Below, piece by piece: positions 35,728 through 44,959 of a stretch of 64,000 nucleotides of DNA. A model generated the notes under the pieces. It was not told the origin of the DNA, did not search any database, and saw only the letters and a program-made list of their open reading frames with translations. Position 1 is the stretch's first letter, and each line of letters starts with the position of its first letter. The DNA comes from Hydnum rufescens UP504 (lineage: Eukaryota; Basidiomycota; Agaricomycetes; Cantharellales; Hydnaceae), in assembly GCA_014904985.1 (NCBI GenBank), contig MU128956.1, positions 62,001 to 126,000 of the forward strand, given 5' to 3'. A program made the translations under genes and the position numbers.

Positions 35728-35976
35728 AAAAATCAAATTCTAACTACACTTTGACTAAGGTCTCAAGAAGAGATTCTTGGGGTGTGGTAACTTGACTGAA
35801 AGACACATTCTCACTTAATTGCTTGGGCTTTGTTGGCTCACTGCAATTTCCCCTGTTCAAAAGACCTTCCCCCACTCGAACCTGAACATCCGGATTAGAT
35901 CTGTGATCCCCTCTTTCATCCCTGGCTCAACATCGTGGACAGTAGTTGGATTGGTTTAATAACCATCCTGCTTACA
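35727..35976 (+). repeat. Solo family A LTR, second part (outside the inversion)
   Basis: Colinear with 17005-17262, ending CTGCTTACA. Together with 32863-33987 it makes one LTR of about 1.38 kb split by the inversion. Confidence 0.82.
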
Positions 35977-37256
35977 CCGGGGATATGTCAATACATTGCA
36001 ACCTATGTCTCTACCTGTGACACTTGCAACCAGACGAAAACCTTCCCCTCCAAGCCGTCCGGGACACTCCACCCCAACCCTGTGCCGGACCATCGATGGC
36101 AGGTCATATCCGTGGACATGATCACGGAACTCCCGGAATCACATGGATTTGACAGCATGATCATCATCATCAATCGATTATCCAAACAAATCCATGCAAT
36201 GCCCACAACCACCACAGTTGATTCCGCCGGGGTCGCCCGTCTGTTCCGAGACAATGTGTGGAGACATCACGGCCTTCTGGAAACCATTATCAGCAACCGA
36301 GGCACCACCTTCACTTCCAAGTTCATGAAGGAGCTGAACTCACTCCTTGGTGTTAAAACGAACTTCTCAACAGCATTCCACCCCTAGACGGATGGACAGA
36401 CGGGCGTGTCAATCAGGAAATTGAGCAATACCTCCGGATCTTTGTTAACCACCAGCAGAACGACTGGGCGGAGTGGCTCCCTATTGTGGAATTCACATAT
36501 AACAACCATGTGCACTCCTCTACATGCCAGACCCCGTTCCGGCTGGACTCCAGACAGGACCCTCACCTTGGCACTGAACCAGTCCATGCCGGGATGGTTG
36601 AAGCTGCCTCGGACTTCATCACTTGGATGCAGAAGGCTACGGATGAAGCCCAGGCTGCCTTACGGAGGGCTGCAGAAGACATGGCACACTTCTATGATGC
36701 CCACCGCACGGACGCTCCGGAATACACAATTGGCGACCAAGTTTGGCTAGATGCACGCGACATCTCCACTGACCGCCCCACCAAAAAACTCTCCGACAAA
36801 TGGCTTGGACCCTATAAGGTTGATAAAGTCATCTCCCACTCTGCCATCCATCTCAAACTCCCTGCCTCCATGCGTATCCACCCAGTGTTCCATGTATCCA
36901 AACTCCGCCCCTTCCGACCGGACCCGATTGCAGAGCACACAGCTCACCCCCCACCACCCCCAATCTTACGAGGAGGTGAAGAGGAGTATGAAGTCGAGCA
37001 AATCGAGAATTCCAGGTATTTCCGCCGGAAACTCCAGTACCTAGTGAAGTGGAAGGGGTACCCGGCTTCCGACAATGAGTGGGTCCCTGAAGCCAACCTG
37101 GACAACGCCCCGGAGGCTGTTCAGGAATTCCACCGGACTCATCCGGAGGCCCCAAGACGCATTAATGCCATGGAGTTCACATCCATACCGTTCCAGACCA
37201 CCCAGTTCCTTACGGAGTCTCCGACGGACCTCCCAGACTGGTCGACACACTGACGG
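35977..37256 (+). pseudogene. Integrase core and chromodomain of chromovirus pol
   Basis: Continues the integrase after the solo LTR: CQYIATYVSTCDTCNQTK (second half of the zinc region), WQVISVDMITELPES (D), then IISNRGTTFTSKF, where the second catalytic Asp is Asn, a change explainable by CpG decay (GCGAC to GCAAC). A stop near 36385 and a shift follow; from about 36430 the frame is open through the integrase C-terminus (GDQVWLDARDI, LGPYKV) to a chromodomain YEVEQIENSRYF...LVKWKGY...NEWVP at about 36980-37090. Chromodomains steer such elements to heterochromatin. Stop at 37251-37253. Confidence 0.9.
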
Positions 37257-37261
37257 ATTCA

Positions 37262-37553
37262 AGGAACAACGTATTTACAAGGAGGAAAGAAAAAGGAAAA
37301 AGGGAGGAGTGGAAGACAGAACAACAACTCGGACTACTCATTGCCCTTGCCCTCATCATCATCATCCTCATCATCCATGTCATCGTCCTCACCATCAACA
37401 TCATCGTTACCACCCTCGCTATCCATTATGTTGATGGGCTCCTCGGTATGCTGACACTTGATCCCGCATCCGGACAACAGACCCCACCAGAGACCGGCTC
37501 AACTGTTCCAGACCTGATCCCCATCCACTCTGGACTTGGGACCGGAGGATGAG
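37262..37553 (+). other. Possible membrane-segment frame after pol
   Basis: In the frame +1 to pol an open stretch continues past the pol stop and encodes a long hydrophobic segment (LGLLIALALIIIILII and on to HYVDGLLG) followed by a Pro/Thr-rich tail, stop TGA at 37549-37551. It has no early ATG, and the hydrophobic part comes from an ATC-rich low-complexity run, so it may be an accident. Noted because another LTR in this window (39728-40574) also encodes a membrane segment plus Pro-rich tail. Confidence 0.3.
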
Positions 37554-38239
37554 AAACCACCTGGCGAGGGACCAGGTGCCAAGCGATGGCCTGGAGGGAG
37601 TCTCGCATCTCCCCCACCGAGAACGCCATCTCCTCCACGGCCTGGGCCTGCTTCTCCAATGCCTCGGCCGACCATTTGTGCACAAGCGCACTTTGCTCTG
37701 CGGCTACCGCCAATCGGAGCTGGACATCCGCTGCAGGAGCACGAGCACAGCCCCGACCCGTCGATGGCTTGGCTCTGGACGCCCCTTCGTCACCCAGCAT
37801 GCATCGAACCTTCACCATGAAGCACAGCCGGCATGCCGGCATTCCTGGCTTGTCCTGGGGGACACAAGGGATCCGGTGCTGAATACAACGGATGCACACG
37901 GTAGACCTGGAGGACATTATTACCAAGTAAGCGGAACTTCACCAAGACACGGACTCACGGCTGGTTCGCAGAGTCCTCCCGGACCCTCCTGGCAGTAGCC
38001 TCCGCGGTAGCCTTAGCCTCCGTGGCAGCCTTGGCCTCTGCAGCAGCCTTGGCCTCTGCAGCTGCCTTACGACGTGCCGCCTCAGCTGCCTTCCACTTTG
38101 CCTCCTCCTTCTTCCACTCCTCCTCCGCGAGCCCGGCCTCCTCCTCCTGTGCCTCCCTCAACGCCTGCGCAGCCTCTTCGTGGCGGAGATGAGCTTCTTC
38201 GAACGGCAAACGATTATTGCCTGACATGTTATGTGGCAC
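37426..38239 (-). CDS. Antisense accessory gene of the chromovirus: helical Ala/Glu-rich region plus Zn2Cys6 cluster
   Basis: Two exons, 38239-37959 and 37906-37426, joined by a 52-nt intron (GTGAGT...TCCAG) in phase 2, give 253 codons without a stop. Residues about 10-90 are a charged Ala/Glu/Lys helix (coiled-coil-like). Residues 98-129 carry Cys at spacing C-x2-C-x6-C-x10-C-x2-C-x6-C, exactly the fungal Zn2Cys6 (Gal4-type) pattern. A second helical stretch and a Pro/Ser-rich tail follow. The gene lies wholly between the pol stop and the 3' LTR, on the opposite strand to pol, and shows no stop or frameshift although gag and pol are wrecked. Zn2Cys6 proteins usually bind DNA; a regulatory role for the element is inference. 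A captured host gene is the main alternative. Confidence 0.75.
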
Positions 38240-38310
38240 AAGAACTCCGGATGTTTCCGCAGATCAATCCTTCCTGCCTGCTCGGGATGATCGGGCTTAA
38301 GAGGGGGTAA

Positions 38311-38852
38311 TGTCAGAGTTCGTCCGTTTCCCGGTTAATTCTGGATTTGTTCCGGATTTGTCCCGGTTTGTTTCCAGTTTGTCCCCATCTCCATTTCATT
38401 TCCCTTCATTTCCTCATTTCCTTTACTTCCGGTTCCCACACACTTACCCCTGGCCCTGTCCTGTCCCCTCCACTTTCCTGTCCCCTGCCACTCCCCCTCC
38501 TGTGCCTGCCCCCTGTAACCACCTCTCATTAAGCGATCAATCCCCCATAGTATAGGAACTATGTATAAGTAGTCCGGGGTGAAATCCAGAGATTCAGCTT
38601 TGGTCTCTCAGGATTTCCGCTTCTACTCCGGACTACAGTCCGAGTACTTCCCAGTTGACTCCGTGAGCTTAAGGACTGCTGTGCTCGTTTCCACCTAGTC
38701 CCTTCCGGGCTGCTGGACTGCCTCTCTGTCTCAATCTTGTTATCTCGTCCTTGCCCAGATTCTCCCGGACTTAGCCGGACTCACACCGGACTTAGTTGGA
38801 GTTATCTGTGTTTATATTTGTTTGGTGCTCTCGTCGCAGCGTGGCCCTGACA
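38311..38852 (+). repeat. 3' LTR of chromovirus
   Basis: 542 bp, TGTCAGAGTT to GGCCCTGACA. Most substitutions against the 5' LTR are CpG versus TpG/CpA; the rest are mainly one-base length changes in homopolymers. Confidence 0.92.
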
Positions 38853-39722
38853 TCATCAGCATCTGGGCTGTCCAGGGCATATTCTCCCTTCTTCAACCCT
38901 TGCTTTCCAGATCTCCAGAAAACTTCGGGGCAATTTGCGTGTTCCAGGTGGAACAATGCAAGGGTCCTGAATGCCCAGTTGCTTTTTGTGGCCTGGCCGC
39001 CAATCGTAGTCTTTGTTCCTCCTGATGGCGAAGCAGGCATCAAGGCATAAGAAAAAGTCAGGCCTGCAAAAGATGTCACTAAATTAGCAAGAGATGTGAG
39101 GATAAATCGCAAAATACTCACAGTTTACCCCCTCCTGATACATCACCTCCAAAGCACAACAGACACCAAGAATGAAGGTAATCAGATGGTACAGAACAGG
39201 TGTTAGAATGAGTATGGAGGTCGGGGTTGGGCACAGGTGGAGCAATTGCATGAGACCAAGAAGAATTCTCTGTGGTGGAAGTAGAGGGCTGGTGAACAGA
39301 CCGACTGTCGGGACTCAGCGCACTGATGTACAAATGATTCATTATAGGGGTGGAGTCATCGATTATGGGTAACATTATTGTTTCTGGAGGAATATCACCC
39401 CTATTGGCAGGGTCTCACGAGAGGACTACATGCTGTGCCACACTGATCTGTTTATCCATCTTGGCAGTAACAATGTGTACCAGGACCTGGTATTGGCCTA
39501 AGGCAGATGCAAATCGTCAGCGGAGCGAGTCCTGTGCTTTGAATACATGGCCTCACCTTGCCAAAAATGAGGTCAGGGCGTCTGCCCATGCTGTCTCATT
39601 TGGAGCCAAGTGTACAAACAACATGGACACAAACTCCAGCATGTCGAGGCTGACAGCAAGAGCTGGATACACTGGTGAGCAGGGGAACAAACCCTGCTTT
39701 ACCAATTGGACAGGTGCAGGGG
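38853..39722 (-). pseudogene. KDZ transposase, copy 1, middle part
   Basis: Minus strand: after an acceptor near 39067 comes PDFFLCLDACFAIRRNK, the KDZ strand with the first catalytic Asp, then a poorly framed stretch to the chromovirus insertion. Upstream (39722-39550) lies APVQLVKQGLFPCSPVYPALA and FVHLAPNETAW, the conserved Cys-containing N-terminal region, ending at a donor GTGAGG. A Cys-rich WCLLCFGG piece lies at 39170. Confidence 0.78.
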
Positions 39723-39727
39723 CGCAT

Positions 39728-40574
39728 TGTCAGGATCAAATTGACATTTGCTTCCGCCTAAGGACTTACCCGTCAGAGTATCATTCTTCATCGACTCTAT
39801 CATATGGCGCCTACTTCCTCAAATGCTCTTGTCTCCTCTCTCCCTCCATTCACTATGGGGGTTATTGTCATCCTTGCCATTATTGGCATTTCTCTTATTA
39901 TTATTGCCCTTGTTCTATCAGGCCTCGGCCAGCGGGCTATGGGCTGGGTAGTCAACCAGTGGCAGCATTGGCGCCCTTGTCAGCACCTGTCGTTCCCTCG
40001 CTCCCCACGTGAGTCCATGGAGTTGCCAATCCAGACTCCCCCTCCTCCTCCTCTACCCCCAGTCCCTGAATCCACATCACCTGTCCCAATCCGTACTCCA
40101 TCCACGTCATTATGGTCATTTGACACTTTGGACACCTTTGGAGTACCCAGGCGTACACTGCCTTGGAAGTACATACGCTAAGGGGGATACATATGGAAGT
40201 TGGGGCATAGCCATGTGGAGGTGTGCACAGGATTTGTAACACGGCTGCGTCAGCTTAGTGAGGCTTAGTGATGGTGGCTGTGGAGGCTGACTGATGGGCT
40301 GCGGAGCCAGCATTCTAGGAGGATCCGGAAGGTTATGGAAGATGGCAGAAGGCTCTGGAAGGTTGGAGGCTGTGTGCAGGAAATAGTATTTATAGCCCTT
40401 CGCAGTTGGGGGATCACCAGTTTTGATCTCTCAGGATTCCCACTGCGATAGGTGCGAGACTTGTGTGTCCCTTGTTGTGTGGTGTATACTCAGGATTCCC
40501 ACTGCGATAGCGTGTGGTTAATTAATCTCTTTCCTCTTTCTGTTTGTGGCTTCGACGGCAGTATTGCCCTGACA
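39728..40574 (+). repeat. Solo LTR of a second Ty3 family, inserted in KDZ copy 1
   Basis: 847 bp, TGTCAGGATC to GCCCTGACA, with a 5-bp duplication CGCAT at 39723-39727 and 40575-40579. Removing it restores the KDZ frame exactly (RICPC joined to APAPVQLV). It has a TATTTATAGCC box near 40388 followed by TCTCAGGATTCCC, matching the U3/R layout of the chromovirus LTR. Confidence 0.88.
39804..40181 (+). CDS. Small membrane-protein ORF inside the U3 of the solo LTR
   Basis: 125 codons from ATG to TAA. About residues 18-41 form one strong hydrophobic segment (VIVILAIIGISLIIIALVL), then a short basic/aromatic patch, then a Pro-rich tail with PPPPPLPPVP. It has no homology I recognise. It lies upstream of the TATA-like box, so within U3. 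Intact despite being in a solo LTR. It could be the 3' end of an element accessory gene or a chance frame. Confidence 0.5.
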   Translation: MAPTSSNALVSSLPPFTMGVIVILAIIGISLIIIALVLSGLGQRAMGWVVNQWQHWRPCQHLSFPRSPRESMELPIQTPPPPPLPPVPESTSPVPIRTPSTSLWSFDTLDTFGVPRRTLPWKYIR

Positions 40575-40579
40575 CGCAT

Positions 40580-41493
40580 GGACATATGCGTAGTTGCACG
40601 TAGTCAAGGCCTAGATGGACAATTATCAGTTTCTGGACCAAGATCAAACCAAGCATGTACTCATGATCCATGTATACCACAGTCACCTGCTTCATTACCC
40701 CAACGCCATCGCAAGAGCATGTGTGTGGCACAGGACTTGTAGGCAGCTGGCCTTGCTGTGATTTATGCATGTGCTCCATATACGGACGAATTAAGCCAGG
40801 TATGACATCATGATTCCAATGTTGCGCTGCAGCAGCCCGTCGACGCACATGTTGAGACAGTTTCTGCTCCACAGATATCTGGTCAAGATCTCTGGCATAC
40901 AGCGGGTATTGAACGACAAAGGGCTCCTCGACTGCCTTGGGTGAGGTTAAAGAAGAAACATTGCCACCACCTGCTGCCAATTCCTCTTCGATGTCACCAG
41001 AAAACATAGATGGACCACCAGGATCAGGAAGATGGGATGGCTCAGAAGATGGTGCATTTTGGTGATAGCGAGGCCTAGATATATTGGCTTGGGGAGTCGG
41101 TCATTGCACCTTAGTGCCTCGATTCGTTGGTACAACTGCCACAAACATATTGCTATTGGGATCGAGTTTCCAAGTCGTACCTTGCATGGTGGATACATGC
41201 TTGGTACTGGATTGGGGGAGTGGTATCACTCTAAACGTTGATGCCGATGTGGGCCCCAGGTTCGCAGTGGGGGTCATACTCTTTGACACCCCATGGGCAA
41301 GATTCCGTTTAGTTATGGAATTGGTCGCAGCTTGGAACATTCTCATACTATCTTCATATGCACTCAAGTATGTGGCAGATGTTGGTGGGGAGGGATGGGT
41401 TTGTAGCCTGCTGGAGGGACGTTTACACTTACGAGAGGATTGTGGGTCACTCTCATCAATCAGAATGTTGACATTGGAGGGTTTGGGAGGCAT
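40580..41493 (-). pseudogene. KDZ transposase, copy 1, N-terminal part
   Basis: Starts MPPKPSNVNILIDES at 41493 and stays in one frame to the solo LTR at 40580 apart from one TGA near 41101. It includes WNHDVIPGLIRPYMEHMHK, TCSCDGV and YVQLRICPC, the N-terminal Cys-containing region typical of KDZ proteins. With the 38.9-39.7 and 27.9-30.2 kb parts this accounts for an almost full-length transposase gene. Confidence 0.85.
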
Positions 41494-41685
41494 GGTGAAT
41501 GGGCAGTGGTGCTTGTTGGTTTGGTGGGACAGTTGTATGCAAATTCTATGGATGAATTAATTGCAACCCTTATGGCCAACATATCAGCATTAGTGGGCAA
41601 TGGCCTGAGTAACAGAATTGTACTCACCAATAGTAGGAGCCAGGAAGATAATCAAGCGTCACTTGCATGAACTGCCTAAACACAG

Positions 41686-42911
41686 AACACACAGACTGGG
41701 TAGAATGCTTGTTCACGGATTTTACGAGGACGAGAGTGATGCCAGCTAGAACAGTGGACCTGATATGTGGGCAGTAATCAGTAATGTCGAACCAGGTTGA
41801 GACTGGGTAGAATGTTCGTTCACGAGTGATGACTCTGACAGTAGCTGTTGAACTGGATCGCATAAGCCTGGGACATGCAGACTGGGTAGAATACTGTCAG
41901 GGCCATGCTGTGACGAGGGCACCAAACAAATGTAAACACAAATAATTCCGGCTAAGTCCGGTGTAAGTCCGGCTAAGTCCGCAAGAATCTGGGCAAGAAT
42001 GAGATAAGGAGGTTAGGGATGTTGGAGGAGCGGTCCAGCAGCCCAGAAGGGACTAGGCGGAAATGAGCATGGCGGTCCTTAAGCTCGTGGAGTCAACTGG
42101 ATAATACTCAGAGCTGTAGTCCGGAGTAACAGCGGAAATCCTGAGATTATGTAATATGAATACGGAATACATGAAGGCTGACCTGTAGTCCAGAGTAACA
42201 GCGGAAATCCTGAGAGACCAAAGCTGGGGTCTCTGGACTTCGCTCTCGGACTACTTATACATGATGACTATACTATGGGGGAGTGATCGCTAAACTGTGG
42301 GTGGTTACAAGGGGGACGGGAACAGGAACAGGAACTCGGCCAGGGGGCAAACCGGAAGCAATGGGAAATGAAAGGGAAATGAAACCAGATAGGGTTGGAT
42401 CAGAGTCAAACCGGAATCAAGCCGGAAGCAAAGTGGACTTGGGCGAAGGAACTAAGTGGAGAACTGGACTGGAGGTGGGTGGACAAGGACCGGAGTGATC
42501 CAGAGTGGGCCGGAGTGGACTGGAGTGGACTGGAGTGGACTGGAGTGGACCGGAGTGAGGGACAAACCCTGACAAATACCCATCCACAGATTTTATGATC
42601 ACAATTCCAGGTGATAAGGCTACAAGCAGTGGTGTGACGGAACACACAGACTGGGTAGAATGCTTGTTCATGGATTTTACAAGAGTGACAAGTGTGACGC
42701 CAATCAGAATGGTGGACCCAATACGTGGGCAGTAATCAGTACTGTTGAACTGGGTTGCATAAACCCAGACTGGGTAGAATGTTCATTCATGAGCAATGAC
42801 TCTGTCTGTTGAACTGGATCGTGTAAGCCTGGGACACACAGACTGGGTAGAATGCCCATCCACAGATTTTACAATCACAATTCCATGTGATAAGGCTACA
42901 AGCAGTGTTGA
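41686..42911. repeat. 270-bp tandem duplication, first unit interrupted by an LTR
   Basis: Unit 1 is 41686-41894 plus 42580-42640; unit 2 is 42641-42911. Both read AACACACAGACTGGGTAGAATG ... GATAAGGCTACAAGCAGTG. Each unit contains three shorter GACTGGGTAGAATG repeats. No coding sequence. The duplication predates the LTR insertion. Confidence 0.85.
41895..42574 (-). repeat. Solo LTR of the chromovirus family
   Basis: 680 bp, plus-strand TGTCAGGGCC to CCCTGACA, flanked by AATAC at 41890-41894 and 42575-42579. The uninterrupted second unit of the tandem duplication shows the empty site. Same orientation as the LTR at 15043-15719. Confidence 0.93.
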
Positions 42912-43831
42912 AACAAACTTTCTGGATGCAAACCAGAAAACCAGCGATTCAACACCCCAGTGAGAGACATGCGCCTCAAAGTAAATTCGAATTTGTTCAC
43001 GAATCAAAAATTGAATAATGTTCTAAGACTAGCTATATCAACTGCACCCTCGCCTGATCAATACTGGCCGCTTTCGCTCGCACAACAGTGTTTCCTGACC
43101 TCCAAGTCGAAAATTCTTCCACATGCATGACGGTGAGGTCGAAGCTGATGAGTGATTTTCACTTTGCTCCCTCATGCCTTAAGAGTGTATTTCCTGGTAG
43201 GGAAGTGAATGTCCTGTTTGTGTTGCTTTTCCATCTTCCCCGAATCCTGGTGCCAGAAAAAAGAATTAGGCGCATTGGGCATCGATAGGGGAATAGCAAG
43301 AAGGGGGTAACCCACCCTTGTCAATCAACAGCGGATGGCACAGGTTTTCTTTACACGCAGGTCCATCCAGAGGAAGGTACTTCTTGTTCTTGTAATATTC
43401 TTGCAGATTCTGGCATGCTTTTTGGTTCGTGACAGTCAGAACATGGGTGATAGATTTGTGAATGGTGGAGCTAAAGGTGTAGGAGAAACAGGTGTGTTCA
43501 TTTGTTAGTGGAGAAAATCACTATGTGCGACACACATTTGGGAGAGCTTGGATGCCGACGGAGAGGCAATCTTTTGCACACACAGGCTCAGGCTAAGAAG
43601 CTCTGTCTTGAGCTCTTGCAGTTGTTTTGTCAAGTCAGACTTTGACCAATATATTTTCGAATATTCACACCACAGTCAATACGCCTGTCCACATAGATCC
43701 AAGAGGTGTACCCAATACAGACTTGGACTGCAACTCGTATAGCCCTAAGTCGAATCGTGTGACATGACGCTTGATTATTGTGACTATTTCAATGTGAGTC
43801 ATAACGCTGCAGCTGTTTCCGGTTAACAACA
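42912..43831. other. No recognised feature
   Basis: Short frames only; less CpG-poor than its neighbours in places (43040-43090). Nothing assignable. Confidence 0.4.
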
Positions 43832-44480
43832 ATGGCATTGTCTGGGGATGCACCCAGTGTCTTCGAAATCAGAACACCTTTACAAGCATCACTTCATAGA
43901 GAACTATGTCTCAGAAAATAGAACCGATCCAATGACTGGGGAAAGGCCCATGGAAGAGGATTTAATCCCAATCAAAACCAGTAAGCCTTCAGTGGACTGA
44001 TCTCCTCAAACTGGCCAGGCTCATATTGCCGCGTGGATAGATTCTCAGACTGTGCCCCAACGCCCAGCCACTCTCACCTCAATCCCGGTTATCCCCCCCA
44101 AATCCCCATTGTATCTTCGAAATTAGGACACCTTTACGAGTGTCACTTGATAGAGAAATATATCTTGGAAAATGGAACCGATCCAATCACTGGGGAAGAC
44201 TCACGGAAGAGGATTTAATCCAAATAAAAACCAGTAAGCCTTCAGTGGACTCATCTCTTCAAACTGGTCAGGCTTATATTGCCAGACAGATAGATTCTCA
44301 GACTGCGTCCCCATGTCCAGCAACTCTGACCTCAATCCCGGTCATCCTTCACACACTCCAAAATGAATGGGATGCCCTCGTCCTGGAGTGATATTTGCCA
44401 AGAACTCAGGAACTCATTATATCAGTATGATGCCGTGTCCTGAGTTGCTGCTTGCTTGTTATTTTAAGGAATTTTGGATA
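43832..44480 (+). pseudogene. Prp19 (U-box splicing factor/E3 ligase) N-terminal fragment, tandemly duplicated
   Basis: Two copies about 254 bp apart (from 43857 and from 44111) encode the Prp19 U-box: VSSKSxHLY, LIEKYILENGTDPITGE, EEDLIQIKTSKP, then PATLTSIPVILHTLQNEWDAL and, in copy 2 only, TQELRNSLYQYDA of the coiled coil. Prp19 is the U-box ubiquitin ligase of the NineTeen complex in spliceosome activation. Frame lesions: a shift after GTDPITGE and a TGA after DALVLE in copy 2; a TGA after KPSVD in copy 1. The WD40 half of Prp19 is absent. Captured or duplicated host gene debris. Confidence 0.9.
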
Positions 44481-44959
44481 TGGTGTTCGAATTGTGTCAC
44501 GGAGTCGTGTGAACATATATATATATGGAAATGGACTGTTGCATTTTAGATACAGAGTTCGAATCGCGTCACGGATTCGTGTGGGACCGGCACATGTATA
44601 TGATTTAAATGGAATACTGAAAACATGTATTATCTAGTCTGCCATAAGTACACTATATTGCCGAAGAGCCACATTAGTTTTCGGAAGTGGCTCAAGTGGG
44701 TTCAATCAACTCCAGCTGTAGACTCATAGATAATGCCTTAGGAATAATATTACAATGTATCCTTTTTAATGTGGCTAATAGTATCAAGTCCTGTAACGTT
44801 TGGCACAAATATTCAGCATCCTCAATCAAATGTGCAGATGCAAATCTTCTCAACTTTAACTCTCCTTCTGACCTCTCAGAGTCTCAGTTATCCCTCAAAC
44901 TTATCTTTGCACTTTGGAGTGGTTAGTCTGCTCTGGGGTTGTATGGGTCTGTTAGAGAG
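44481..44959. other. Short repeats, no gene
   Basis: GTTCGAAT(T/C)G(T/C)GTCACGGA(G/T)TCGTGTG occurs twice (about 44480 and 44560), each with a GTTCGAAT core like a tRNA B box, but without an A box or clover-leaf. Nothing else seen. Confidence 0.4.

Larger units (their letters stand above)
30241..38852 (+). mobile_element. Ty3/gypsy chromovirus, rearranged, inserted in KDZ copy 1
   Basis: LTRs 30241-30854 and 38311-38852 and a 5-bp duplication TCATC at 30236-30240 and 38853-38857. Plus-strand order is gag, protease, [inverted block 32.86-35.73 kb], integrase with chromodomain, an accessory segment of about 1 kb, purine tract AAGAGGGGG, 3' LTR. The inverted block carries reverse transcriptase, RNase H and the integrase N-terminus plus part of a solo family A LTR. 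Confidence 0.93.

Noticed and set aside
37210..37413. Minus-strand Met/Thr-rich frame
   Set aside because: Reverse complement of an ATC/CAT low-complexity run; no motif. The antisense Zn2Cys6 gene starts elsewhere.
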